From Hymenobacter armeniacus (lineage in GTDB: Bacteria; Bacteroidota; Bacteroidia; Cytophagales; Hymenobacteraceae): a stretch of 64,000 nucleotides of DNA. Positions 27,309 to 35,548 of the stretch are shown piece after piece. The position numbers and the translations under genes are program-made. How positions within the stretch are numbered: the stretch's first letter is position 1; the number at the start of each line of letters is the position of its first letter. Location: assembly GCF_014699055.1 (NCBI RefSeq), contig NZ_JACXAC010000002.1, positions 434,001 to 498,000 on the forward strand, read 5' to 3'. The notes below the pieces were generated by a model that saw nothing but the letters and a program-made list of their open reading frames with translations, did not search any database and was not told the origin of the DNA.

Positions 27309-29600
27309 CTAAGCCCGCGCCACCGCACCCGTTTCACTCACCCCCACAAACTCCGGGTACAAGCTCACCAGCACCTTTTCCGGCGTCATCGGCGCGGAGA
27401 AGGGGAGGGCCGTGTGGCCTTGGAAGGCCCGCACCGCGTCGCGCAGGGCGAAGTAGGTGCCGATGCCGTACATGAGCGGCGGCTCGCCCACGGCCTTGGA
27501 GCGCAGGATGGCTTTGGGGTGGCCCGGCGTGTCGAGGAAATGCACATCGAGCACCTTGGGCGCGGCGTAGATGTCGGGGATTTTGTAGCTGTTGAGCGAG
27601 TTGCTGAGCAGGTGGCCTTCGTCGTTGTAGGCCACTTCCTCCATCGTCATCCAGCCGATGCCCTGCACTGCGCCGCCCTCAATCTGGCCCCGGTCGATGA
27701 CTTCGTTGAAGCTCTGGCCGAAATCGTGGGCAATGCGCAGGGCATCCACGGTGTAGGTGCCGCGCAGGCAGTCCACCGTCACGCTGGTGAGGGCCGTGCC
27801 GTACACGTGGTAGGCGAAGGGGTGGCCCTGGTTCACGGTGGCGTCGAAATGCAGGTCGGGGGTGGCGTAGTGGGCGTTTTCGGTGAGGGCCACGCGCTTC
27901 CAGAACGCCGACGACACCAGCTTCTCCCAGTTGGTATCGGCGGGCACGCCGGCGGCCAGCACCTGCTCGTCGTGGATTTCGAGGCCCTCGTAGTTGAGCG
28001 TGTACTCGGTGCTGGCGTGCTCGAGCAGGCGCTTGCGCAGGGCGGCGCAGGCCATTTCGGTGGCCTTGCCGTTGAGGTCGGCGGTGGCGCTGGCGGCGCT
28101 GGGGGAGGTGTTGGCGACGCGCGTGGTGTTGGTGGTTTCGATTTTGATGCGCGAAATCGAAATGCCCAGCGTGCGGGCCGCCACCTGCGCGATTTTCGTG
28201 TTCACGCCCTGGCCCATTTCCACCGCGCCCGTGCTGATGCCCACCGACCCGTCGGAGTAGATGTGCACCAGCGCCCGCGTCTGGTTCATGGGCGTTTTGG
28301 TGAACGAGATGCCGAAGCAGATGGGCATCACCGCGAAGCCCTTCTTCTTCAGCTTATTGGTTTGGTTGAACTGCTCGACTTCGGCCCGCATGCCGGCCAG
28401 GTCGAACTCGCGGGCGGCCGTGTCCCAGGCCTGCTCGGCGTGGCACATTTCGGCCGCCTGCCGGTACGAGAACAGGTCGCCCTCGCGCAGCAGGTTGCGC
28501 CGCTGCAGCTCGTAGGTGGGCAGGCCCAGCTCCTCGGCCGCCTTGGCCAGGGCCGACTCTATCACGAACATGCCCTGCGGCCCGCCGAAGCCCCGGAAGG
28601 CCGTGTTGGGCGGCAGGTTGGTGCGGCACGAAAAGGCCGTGGCCGTCACGTTGGGCACGAAATAGGCGTTGGTGGCGTGGAAGAGCGTGCGCTCCATCAC
28701 GGCCGGCGACAGGTCGGCGGCGGCCCCGGCGTTCTGGTAGAAGGTGACTTCGTAGGCCACGATTTTCAGGTCCTTATCGAAGCCGATTTTGAAATCGGAC
28801 GAGTAGGGGTGGCGCTTGCCGGTCATGCGCATGTCGGCCATACGGTCGAGCACCAGCTTCACCGGCTTCTTGGTGATGAAGGCGCCCAGCGCGGCCAGCG
28901 CCCCCCAGGGCGTGGCCTGGTCTTCCTTGCCGCCGAAACCGCCCCCGAGGCGCGTCACGTCCACTTCCACCTGGTGCATACCCAGGCCCAGCACCACGGC
29001 TGTGTGGCGCTGCACGGCCGTCGGCCCCTGCGTCGAGGAAATCATCCGCACCCCGCCCATCTCGGTGGGGAAGGCGTAGGCGCCCTGCGTTTCGATGTAT
29101 AAATGCTCCTGCCCGCCGTTCTCAGCCACGCCCTCGAACACGTGCGCACAAGTAGCCCAGGCCGCCGCCGAATCGCCGAGGCGGAAGGTGCGCGGCGGTA
29201 CAATCAACTCACCCTGCGCAGCCGCCACCCGCGGGTCGGTAATGACGGGCAGCGGGTCGATTTCGACCTTGATGAGCTTGAGGGCGGCGTGGGCCTGCGC
29301 CTCGGTGCGGGCCAGCACCAGCGCCACCGGCTGCCCCCGGAAATGCACGTGCCCCTCGGCCAGCAGCGGCTCATCGGCCACGATACCGCCAATCTGGTTC
29401 TGGCCGGGAATGTCCTGGGCCGTGAGCACGCGCACCACGCCCGGCGCGGCCAGCGCGGCGCTAAAATCGAGGCTGCGGAGCACGCCGTGGGCCAGCGGGC
29501 TTTCAAACACAGCCCCGTACAGGGTGCCCTGCTGCACGGGTACGTCGTCGAGGTACTGTGATTCGCCGCGCACGTGGCGGTTGGGGTCGAGGTGGTTCAT
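27309..29600 (-). CDS. xdhB: Xanthine dehydrogenase, molybdopterin-binding subunit
   Basis: 763 residues, right for a separate large subunit. The N-terminal substrate domain (RGESQYLDDVPVQQGTLYGA) is followed by the molybdenum-cofactor domain with VTRLGGGFGGKEDQA, N-T-A-F-R-G-F-G-G-P-Q-G, GAVEMGQGVNTK and the catalytic glutamate in KAVGEPPLMYG. It oxidises hypoxanthine/xanthine to urate with XdhA. ATG at 29600 chosen over the upstream in-frame codons (MQAKP). It follows xdhA on the minus strand, but a family C inverted repeat of about 135 bp lies between them. The C-terminal half faces the AT-rich insert with about 200 bp between. Confidence 0.94.
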   Translation of the reverse strand: MNHLDPNRHVRGESQYLDDVPVQQGTLYGAVFESPLAHGVLRSLDFSAALAAPGVVRVLTAQDIPGQNQIGGIVADEPLLAEGHVHFRGQPVALVLARTEAQAHAALKLIKVEIDPLPVITDPRVAAAQGELIVPPRTFRLGDSAAAWATCAHVFEGVAENGGQEHLYIETQGAYAFPTEMGGVRMISSTQGPTAVQRHTAVVLGLGMHQVEVDVTRLGGGFGGKEDQATPWGALAALGAFITKKPVKLVLDRMADMRMTGKRHPYSSDFKIGFDKDLKIVAYEVTFYQNAGAAADLSPAVMERTLFHATNAYFVPNVTATAFSCRTNLPPNTAFRGFGGPQGMFVIESALAKAAEELGLPTYELQRRNLLREGDLFSYRQAAEMCHAEQAWDTAAREFDLAGMRAEVEQFNQTNKLKKKGFAVMPICFGISFTKTPMNQTRALVHIYSDGSVGISTGAVEMGQGVNTKIAQVAARTLGISISRIKIETTNTTRVANTSPSAASATADLNGKATEMACAALRKRLLEHASTEYTLNYEGLEIHDEQVLAAGVPADTNWEKLVSSAFWKRVALTENAHYATPDLHFDATVNQGHPFAYHVYGTALTSVTVDCLRGTYTVDALRIAHDFGQSFNEVIDRGQIEGGAVQGIGWMTMEEVAYNDEGHLLSNSLNSYKIPDIYAAPKVLDVHFLDTPGHPKAILRSKAVGEPPLMYGIGTYFALRDAVRAFQGHTALPFSAPMTPEKVLVSLYPEFVGVSETGAVARA

Positions 29601-29626
29601 GGGTTTAGCTTGCAAGTCGCCCTCCG

Positions 29627-29763
29627 CGTCAACCTCACCCCTTGACCCCCTCTCCCAAAGAGAGGGGGCACCGGTCTGTGAGGACGACTTCAGACCGAAT
29701 TCGCAGGAGCAAGTCCGGTGCCCCCTCTCTTTGGGAGAGGGGGTCAGGGGGTGAGGTTGACGT
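29627..29763. repeat. Composite inverted repeat, family C
   Basis: The left arm, GTCAACCTCACCCCTTGACC followed by CCCTCTCCCAAAGAGAGGGGGCACCGG, is mirrored by a right arm ending GGGGTCAGGGGGTGAGGTTG and ACG. The arms are about 48 bp with about 40 bp of spacer. It lies between xdhA and xdhB. Confidence 0.92.
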
Positions 29764-29779
29764 CAGGAGACGCTTAAAT

Positions 29780-31324
29780 TTAAATCAATTCATCTACCGC
29801 CAGCTCCGGCGCAAACTCCAGGAAATGCGCCCACAATAACTGACGCAACAATAGTCGCTTGTAGTCGGTGGTGCCGCGCACGTCCGAAATTGGGCTGATT
29901 TCGGCCTGCATCACCTCGTTGGCAGCGGTCACGGTTTCGGCGGTCAGCTCGCGGCCTTGTAGGAAAGCGCTGGTGCGGGCCAGCAGCAGCGGCACCGGCC
30001 CCACGCCGCCCGCCGAAACGCGGGCCGCCTGGATAATGCCATTTTCGACCCGCAGCCAGGCGGCGGAATTCACGCTGGCAATGTCGAGGTGGGTGCGTTT
30101 GGATACTTTCTCGAAGTGGAAAAAGTCGCCGGCCAGAGGGGCGGGGAAGCTGATTTCGATAACCTGCTCGTCGGCGGCTTTCGCCAGTTTTTTGTAGCCG
30201 AGGTAGAGGTCGGGCAGGGCCAGCTCGCGGGTGGTGCCGGCCGTGCCGAGCAGCGTGATGGACGCGCCCAGGGCCAGGAACATTATGGTGAGGTCACCAA
30301 TTGGCGAGCCGTTGATGAAGTTGCCGGCCACCGTGCCCATGTTGCGGATGGGCGTGCTACTTACCAGCTTCAGGTACTGCGGCAGGTTGGGCAGCAGGCC
30401 GCGCAGCAGGTCCGATTCGAGCAGCTGGCTGGCCGTGGTGGCCGCACCCAGCACCACGCGGCCCGTGGTTTCGTGGCGGATGCCGCGCCGGCCGGGCTGG
30501 TCGAAAATCAAGCGCACGCCGGGCTGTTCGCGCAGCTCTTCTAGGCGCTGAACGAGTAGGTCGGTACCCCCTCCAATGAGTGAATGAGTGAATTGGCGAA
30601 TGGGTGAATGGCCGTGGTCGTTCTGGTTCTGGGCGTGGCCGTTGGGCGAGGTCGACACCTGGCTGCCGCCGTTGGCGTGAACGGTAGCAGAAGCTGCTAT
30701 AGCCGCTGAAGAAGCTTCCGTTGTCTGGGCTTCATTGAGGCGCAGCTTGGCGAGCTTGGCCGGGATGTCAGCGAAGTAGCCGGGCACGAATTGCTTATCG
30801 CTGAGCCAGGCCAGTGCGTTTTCGGCTGGGCGCTGTTCCAACTCGGCGGTGAGCCGGGCGGCGGCGCGCTCTAGCGACTTATAGCCCGTGCAGCGGCAGA
30901 TGTTGCCATCGATGGCCGCAATCGTGCTTTTCTTAGTGGCGGGCTGGCTGCTCAGGCTGTGGCCGGTGAGCGACATCACGAAGCCCACCGTGCAGAAGCC
31001 GCATTGTGAGCCGCCTTCATCCACAATGGCCTTTTGCACGGGGGTGAGTTGCGAGCCGGCCGCGTTGATGCCTTCCACCGTCACGATGTGTTTGCCGTGG
31101 GCGTTGCCCAGCGGCGTGAGGCAGCTGGTCATGCTTTGGTAGTTCACCATCTGGCCGTCGGCGCTTAGCTCGCCCACCAGCACGGTGCAGGCGCCGCAGT
31201 CGCCCTCGCGGCAGCCGATTTTGGTGCCCTTGAGCTGCTCGTGGTAGCGCACGAAATCGAGCAGGGCGCTGGCCGGGGCCTCGCTGGTGCGAATGGGCTG
31301 GTCGTTGAGGAGAAATTCAATCAT
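29780..31324 (-). CDS. xdhA: Xanthine dehydrogenase, Fe-S/FAD subunit
   Basis: 514 residues. Residues 1-80 form a plant-type ferredoxin domain (GCREGDCGACTVL); residues about 85-165 form the second 2Fe-2S domain (SQCGFCTVGF, ICRCTGY). The FAD-binding domain begins at IGGGTDLLVQ (about 250) and includes NMGTVAGNFINGSPIGD; the C-terminal CODH flavin domain ends with WAHFLEF. It passes electrons from the Mo site to NAD. A Ser/Ala/Asn-rich linker of about 50 residues precedes the FAD domain, and its last part (HSPIRQFTHSL) is encoded by a repeat of family D. The gene follows guaD, separated by a family A repeat. Confidence 0.94.
   Translation of the reverse strand: MIEFLLNDQPIRTSEAPASALLDFVRYHEQLKGTKIGCREGDCGACTVLVGELSADGQMVNYQSMTSCLTPLGNAHGKHIVTVEGINAAGSQLTPVQKAIVDEGGSQCGFCTVGFVMSLTGHSLSSQPATKKSTIAAIDGNICRCTGYKSLERAAARLTAELEQRPAENALAWLSDKQFVPGYFADIPAKLAKLRLNEAQTTEASSAAIAASATVHANGGSQVSTSPNGHAQNQNDHGHSPIRQFTHSLIGGGTDLLVQRLEELREQPGVRLIFDQPGRRGIRHETTGRVVLGAATTASQLLESDLLRGLLPNLPQYLKLVSSTPIRNMGTVAGNFINGSPIGDLTIMFLALGASITLLGTAGTTRELALPDLYLGYKKLAKAADEQVIEISFPAPLAGDFFHFEKVSKRTHLDIASVNSAAWLRVENGIIQAARVSAGGVGPVPLLLARTSAFLQGRELTAETVTAANEVMQAEISPISDVRGTTDYKRLLLRQLLWAHFLEFAPELAVDELI
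30575..30613. repeat. Family D repeat (GAATGGGTGAATGGC type) inside xdhA
   Basis: The plus strand reads ATGAGTGAATGAGTGAATTG then GCGAATGGGTGAATGGCC, a run of 7-8-bp (g)AATGgGTG units. The same units make both arms of the element between cysE and cysK at 45668. Here they are translated on the minus strand as residues about 238-250 of XdhA. Confidence 0.75.
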
Positions 31325-31357
31325 AATAGCTTGGTGATTGTGCCGTCTGTTATCCGT

Positions 31358-31462
31358 CTGTCATCCTGAGCGCAGCGAAGGACCTTCTCACGCCAGAACA
31401 ATTTGCAGTAATCAGGTGGCGCAAACGTGATAAGGTCCTTCGCTGCGCTCAGGATGACAGGC
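31358..31462. repeat. Composite inverted repeat, family A variant
   Basis: Left arm TGTCATCCTGAGCGCAGCGA then AGGACCTT; right arm AAGGTCCTTCGCTGCGCTCA then GGATGACAGG; about 45 bp spacer. It lies between guaD and xdhA. Confidence 0.92.
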
Positions 31463-31470
31463 GATTTACC

Positions 31471-31947
31471 CTAATACTCCGTTTTGCCTTCCAGTTCCGT
31501 CCAGGCGCGGAAACCGGCCAGGGCCTCGTCGCGCAGCAGCTGCGTCATGGGCAATTTACGGTTTTCCATGGGCCGGTCCAGTTCTTCGTAGATGAACTGG
31601 TCGTCGAAGCCAATGGCAGCGGCATCGGCCTTGGTGTTGCCGTAAAACACCCGGCGCGGGCGGGCCCAGTAGATGGCCCCGAGGCACATGGGGCAGGGCT
31701 CGCAGCTGGTGTAAAGGTCGCAGCCGTCGAGCTGGAAGGTGCCCAGTTCTTTGCAGGCCTTGCGGATGGCGTCGACTTCGGCGTGGCAGGTGGGGTCGTG
31801 GGTGGTGGTGACCTGGTTGAAGCCGCGGGCAATGATGTGGCCATCTTTCACCACCACGGCCCCGAAGGGCCCGCCAAAACCGGCCTGCATTTTTTCGATG
31901 GAAAGGCGAATGGCTTCGCGCATGAATTCGGGGTTGGGAGCTTCCAT
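31471..31947 (-). CDS. guaD: Guanine deaminase (cytidine-deaminase fold)
   Basis: 158 residues, similar in length to Bacillus GuaD. Zinc-site motifs: CHAEVDAIRKA (His and catalytic Glu) and SCEPCPMCLGAIYWA (two Cys). The tail D-D-Q-F-I-Y-E-E-L and late LAGFRAW also fit the GuaD group, which completes the neighbouring subunit's active site. The start ATG at 31947 (MEAPNPEFM) is preferred to the frame opening at 32004. It converts guanine to xanthine, the substrate of XdhA/B encoded just downstream on the same strand. tRNA adenosine deaminase is an alternative, but length, motifs and context favour GuaD. Confidence 0.9.
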   Translation of the reverse strand: MEAPNPEFMREAIRLSIEKMQAGFGGPFGAVVVKDGHIIARGFNQVTTTHDPTCHAEVDAIRKACKELGTFQLDGCDLYTSCEPCPMCLGAIYWARPRRVFYGNTKADAAAIGFDDQFIYEELDRPMENRKLPMTQLLRDEALAGFRAWTELEGKTEY

Positions 31948-32100
31948 AGGTGGGGAGACGTGAAAAAGCGTTTTCCGGAAACGATTCCGAAAAACGGGCA
32001 ACAAAGAACGCCACTGCGCGTGACATTCTTTGTTGCCCGCTCAGCCGCCGGCCACGGTCCGACCGCGCATGGCAAACCGCCTCCCGCGCCCGCAACGTGC

Positions 32101-33039
32101 TTACTGCTTAAACAAATTGGGCAGCCGCAGCTGGAAGCCCAGCGAAGGCACCACCGTCACGCCGCTCAGCGAGGTGCTTTGGCCGTTTAGCAGGGCGTAG
32201 TTGCCGTAGTTCTGGTAGAACAGCGACACCGCCGGGATGACGTAGAAGTAGCGGTAGCCCAGCTTCAGGTTCACAAACCCGCCGAACGACGAAAAATCGC
32301 GCTTCTGCAGCGTGAGCTCGGGCACCTGCACCGAGCCGTTGAACAGCTTGGTGGGGGCGAAGCCGTAGCTCACCCAGCTGTGGGCATACACCAGGCCGTA
32401 GCTGATGGCCCCGATTTCCTCCTCGGGTCCGAAGGAATTGCTGAACGTGAGCGGGATAAGCAGGTCGTAGCGCGTGGCCCGGAAATTCAGCAGCGAGTTG
32501 ATGTCGGACAAGAAGGACAGCCCCGGCAGCTTGGCGCGCTGGGTGGCAAACTGCAGGCCGATGCTGCCGTAGGTGGTGCCGGTGGTGGCGCCGGCGCCGG
32601 GGTCTTCGGGCGTGCCGGTGGGGCCCAGAAACTGGTACTGGGTGTCGAAGACGTGCGAGCCGAAGGCGTACTTGTAGCCCGCGTCGAGGCGCGGCACGAT
32701 GCCGTAGCGGAAGTTCAGGTCGGCGGTGGGCTGCACCGGGTCGAGCACGTAGGCCAGGGCGGCGGCCTGCAGTTGGGTGGTGGCGTCGGTGTAGTCCACC
32801 TTTTGCTGGGTCAGGGCCTGGCTGGCGGCTTCCTTCACGGCGGCGCCCGCTTTGCTGAGCGAGGCCGTGGCCACGTTGAAGCCCTGGTTGTAGCCCACCC
32901 GGAACTCGCCCTGGGGCGTGACTTTGCCGGTGGCCACAATGGCGCGCGGCGCGGTGCAGGAAGTAGCCAAGAGCAAGGCTGAAGCAGCGAACAGACCCGC
33001 CGAGCGCCACGAGGCAACACAAGAGAAAGAGATTTTCAT
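32101..33039 (-). CDS. Envelope lipoprotein, probably beta-rich, function unknown
   Basis: 312 residues with a lipoprotein signal (SAGLFAASALLLATSC), lipidated Cys near residue 27. The ATG at 33039 is chosen because the N-terminal basic/hydrophobic pattern begins there. After residue 100 the sequence alternates polar and aromatic/hydrophobic residues (ADLNFRYGIVPRLDAGYKYAFG, VNLKLGYRYFYVIPAVSLFYQ) and ends SLGFQLRLPNLF, as in small outer-membrane beta-barrels. I know of no named family. It is transcribed alone, divergently from the redoxin gene at 33161. Confidence 0.7.
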   Translation of the reverse strand: MKISFSCVASWRSAGLFAASALLLATSCTAPRAIVATGKVTPQGEFRVGYNQGFNVATASLSKAGAAVKEAASQALTQQKVDYTDATTQLQAAALAYVLDPVQPTADLNFRYGIVPRLDAGYKYAFGSHVFDTQYQFLGPTGTPEDPGAGATTGTTYGSIGLQFATQRAKLPGLSFLSDINSLLNFRATRYDLLIPLTFSNSFGPEEEIGAISYGLVYAHSWVSYGFAPTKLFNGSVQVPELTLQKRDFSSFGGFVNLKLGYRYFYVIPAVSLFYQNYGNYALLNGQSTSLSGVTVVPSLGFQLRLPNLFKQ

Positions 33040-33149
33040 AAGGGAAGAATAAGGAGAACGGGGCAAAAACGAAAATCAGGCCGAAAACGCCGGAACCCAG
33101 CGCCGGGCGGCGGTGTCTTTCCAACGCTTCGGCCCAACGCCAGCTGTTG

Positions 33150-33157
33150 TATCTTCG
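33150..33157 (+). promoter_or_regulatory. Probable -7 promoter box, 3 nt before the ATG
   Basis: TATCTTCG, one mismatch to TAnnTTTG; the start codon at 33161 follows after 3 nt, implying no or almost no leader. Confidence 0.4.
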
Positions 33158-33160
33158 CGT

Positions 33161-33655
33161 ATGCCGCTGCTGTACTTGCTGGTCAGTTATTTAACGCTGT
33201 TGGTTTCGGGGCCTGCGCCGCGGGCCACGGTCTACGTTTTTCTGGCCGATACCTGCCCCATCAGCCAGGCGGCCACGCTGCCCTTGCGCGAGCTGCACGG
33301 CCAATACGCGGCGCAGGGCGTGCGGTTTGTGGGCGTGTTTCCGGCGGCCGACGCCACGCCGGCTGCCCTGGCCGCCTTCGCCAAAACCTACCAGCTGCCT
33401 TTCCCGCTGCAAGCCGACCCTGGCCACCGGCTCACCCGGCAGCTGCAGGCCCGCGTGACCCCGGAGGCCGTGGTGCTGGGGCCCGATGGCCGCACCGCCC
33501 TCTACCGCGGCCGCCTGAACGACGCCTACGCCGCCCTGGGCCAGCACCGCCCCGTGACGCGCCGCCACGAGCTGGCCGACGCCCTAGCCGATGTGGTGGC
33601 CGGCCGGCCCGTGGCCGTGCCGCGCACCGAGCCGGTGGGTTGTTTTATTGAGTAA
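33161..33655 (+). CDS. Redoxin-domain protein paired with the downstream copper monooxygenase-like protein
   Basis: 164 residues. A hydrophobic N-terminus (LLYLLVSYLTLLVSG) suggests export or anchoring. The thioredoxin-like fold has active-site TCPIS (one redox Cys in place of CxxC), FVGVFPAADATPAALAAFA, a cis-Pro region RVTPEAVVLGPDGRTALYRG, and ends with E-P-V-G-C-F-I-E. In my memory, planctomycete-type fusion proteins have exactly this module, including a terminal G-C-x-I, followed directly by a cytochrome c/copper type II monooxygenase module. Here that second module is the next gene at 33802. Likely role: redox partner or thiol maturation factor of the neighbour, outside the cytoplasm. 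Confidence 0.85.
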   Translation: MPLLYLLVSYLTLLVSGPAPRATVYVFLADTCPISQAATLPLRELHGQYAAQGVRFVGVFPAADATPAALAAFAKTYQLPFPLQADPGHRLTRQLQARVTPEAVVLGPDGRTALYRGRLNDAYAALGQHRPVTRRHELADALADVVAGRPVAVPRTEPVGCFIE

Positions 33656-33691
33656 ATTTGAGGTTAGAGCTTGCCCTATCTGCAAAAAAAA

Positions 33692-33786
33692 GTCGTCATG
33701 CTGAGCGTAGCCGAAGCATCTCTCCCGCAGGACTAACTCTGAATTACTTGCGCAGTAGAGATGCTTCGGCTGCGCTCAGCATGACG
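33692..33786. repeat. Composite inverted repeat, family A
   Basis: Left arm CGTCATGCTGAGCGTAGCCG then AAGCATCTCTCCCGCA; right arm GCGCAGTAGAGATGCTTCGG then CTGCGCTCAGCATGACG. It lies between the redoxin and monooxygenase-like genes, 15 nt before the latter. Confidence 0.92.
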
Positions 33787-33801
33787 TTTTAATTATTATT
33801 C

Positions 33802-35373
33802 ATGAAACACCTTTTCTCCCTTCTTTGCTTAACCGCTCTGCTGGCGGCGCCCCGCGCCCAGGCCCAAACCGGCGCGCAGGTCACGTTCAGCCAGCACATT
33901 GCCCCGCTGGTGTACCAGCATTGCACGCCCTGCCACCGCACGGGCGAGGTGGCCCCGTTTCCGCTCACCACCTACGCCGAGGTGGCCAGCCACGCCCAGA
34001 CCATTAAATACGTGACGGGCACCAAGTACATGCCGCCGTGGAAGCCCGACGCCAACTACCGGCACTACCTCGACGAAAACACCCTCACCACCACCGAAAT
34101 CCAGCAGATTCGGGACTGGGTCGACAATGGCATGCCGCAGGGCAACGCCGCCCAGACGCCGCCCGTGCCCACGTTCCCCAGCGGCTCGCAGCTGGGCACG
34201 CCCGACCTGGTGGTGCCCATGCGCCAGGCCTTCACGCATCAGGGCAACGGCCAGGACATGTACCGCATTTTCGTGCTGCCCGTGAACCTGCCCGCCGACC
34301 GCAACATCGCCGCCATCGAGTTTCGGGCCGGCAACAAGCGCATCGTGCACCACGTCATCATCGGCATGGACACCACCCAGCAGGCCCAGGCCCTCGACGC
34401 CGCCGACCCCGGCTACGGCTACACCCGCTTCGGGGGCTTCGGCTTCAGCCCCGTGGAAGAGGTGTTCGGCGCCTGGGTGCCGGGCATGCAGGCGCGCTTT
34501 TACCCCACGGGCATGGGCAAGAAGCTGTACCGCCGCGCTTCGCTGCTGCTCCAGATTCACTACGGCCCAAACTTCGTGACGCAGAAGGACTCGTCGGTGG
34601 TCAATATTTTCTTTGCCCGCCAGCCCGTCACGCGCTTCGTGCAAACGCTGCCGGCTATTTCGCCCAGCGTGCTCACCAACGGACCGTTTGTGATTCCGGC
34701 CAACCAGACCAAAACCTTCCGCGCCCAGCTCACGGTGCCCGCCGACGTCACGGTGCTCAGCGTGTCGCCGCACGCCCACCTGCTCAGCAAAAGCTGGAAG
34801 GTGTGGGCCGTGAAGCCCAACGGCGACACCATTCGGCTGGTGAAAATTAACGATTGGGACTTCCGTTGGCAGGGCACCTACCGCTTCACCGGCTTGCAGC
34901 GCATCCCCTTCGGCTCGCGCCTGATGGCCGAAGCCACCTACGACAACACCGCCAACAACCCGCGCAACCCCAACAACCCGCCCCAGCAAGTGACCTGGGG
35001 CGAAAGCACCACCGCCGAGATGCTGCTCACCTATTTTGAGCTGCTGCCCTACCAGCCCGGCGACGAAAGCATCGTGCTCAGCAGCCTGCCCGGCGTGGCC
35101 ACCACCCCCGGCACCGTGCAAATGGCCGTGTTTCCGAACCCGGCCAGCAGCGGCGGGGCGGCCATCAGTTTCCAGCTGGCCAAGCCCGGGCCCGTCAGCG
35201 TGGCGCTGGTCGATGCCACCGGCCGCGTGGTGCGCACGCTGGCCCGCGAGAAGGCCTACCCGGCCGGCCCGCAGCAACTCCCGCTGCCGCTGGAGGGCGT
35301 GGCCGCCGGCATCTATTTCGTGAAGCTGGAATCGAACGAAGGCACGCGGAACGAGAAGCTGGTGGTGAAGTAA
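33802..35373 (+). CDS. Secreted cytochrome c/copper type II monooxygenase-like protein with T9SS domain
   Basis: 523 residues with signal peptide (FSLLCLTALLAAPRAQAQ). A cytochrome c-like module holds C41-x-x-C44-H45 (HCTPCHRTGEVAPFPL) and YMPPWKPD. The following module resembles peptidylglycine monooxygenase: H183-H184 (IVHHVIIG) and H253 (LQIHYGP) for one copper, H324-x-H326 (SPHAHLL) and M407 (TTAEML) for the other. The end, VFPNPASSGGAA to GVAAGIYFVKLESNEG, is a T9SS type A sorting domain. The protein is predicted to be an extracellular oxygenase with built-in heme. Its substrate is unknown. The redoxin gene just upstream is the probable partner. Confidence 0.88.
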   Translation: MKHLFSLLCLTALLAAPRAQAQTGAQVTFSQHIAPLVYQHCTPCHRTGEVAPFPLTTYAEVASHAQTIKYVTGTKYMPPWKPDANYRHYLDENTLTTTEIQQIRDWVDNGMPQGNAAQTPPVPTFPSGSQLGTPDLVVPMRQAFTHQGNGQDMYRIFVLPVNLPADRNIAAIEFRAGNKRIVHHVIIGMDTTQQAQALDAADPGYGYTRFGGFGFSPVEEVFGAWVPGMQARFYPTGMGKKLYRRASLLLQIHYGPNFVTQKDSSVVNIFFARQPVTRFVQTLPAISPSVLTNGPFVIPANQTKTFRAQLTVPADVTVLSVSPHAHLLSKSWKVWAVKPNGDTIRLVKINDWDFRWQGTYRFTGLQRIPFGSRLMAEATYDNTANNPRNPNNPPQQVTWGESTTAEMLLTYFELLPYQPGDESIVLSSLPGVATTPGTVQMAVFPNPASSGGAAISFQLAKPGPVSVALVDATGRVVRTLAREKAYPAGPQQLPLPLEGVAAGIYFVKLESNEGTRNEKLVVK

Positions 35374-35388
35374 ATACATGCTGGCGGA

Positions 35389-35516
35389 CGCCTCACCCCC
35401 GGCCCCTCTCCAAAGGAGAGGGGTGCCAGTCGATGACTTTTTGTTTGGAAATAGTGTGGGTCCTGTGCCGTGCGGCTCCCCCTCTCCTTTGGGAGAGGGG
35501 CCGTAGGGCGAGGCGC
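35389..35516. repeat. Composite inverted repeat, family C
   Basis: Left arm CGCCTCACCCCCGGCCCCTC then TCCAAAGGAGAGGGG; right arm CCCTCTCCTTTGGGAGAGGG then GCCGTAGGGCGAGGCG. About 55 bp spacer. Confidence 0.9.
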
Positions 35517-35536
35517 CACGTCTGCGCAGACCTGCC

Positions 35537-35544
35537 CATCTTTG
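35537..35544 (+). promoter_or_regulatory. Probable -7 promoter box, 4 nt before the ATG
   Basis: CATCTTTG, one mismatch to TAnnTTTG; the ATG of the glycosyltransferase gene at 35549 follows after 4 nt. Confidence 0.4.
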
Positions 35545-35548
35545 CCCC

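Noticed and set aside
27186-29102. 638-codon plus-strand open frame antisense to xdhB
   Set aside because: Shadow frame with no recognisable domain; the minus strand encodes xanthine dehydrogenase motifs throughout.
25313-29600. Mobile element ends around the AT-rich AIPR gene
   Set aside because: No terminal inverted repeats, target duplication, integrase or tRNA end could be found by eye on either side, so only the composition shift is reported.
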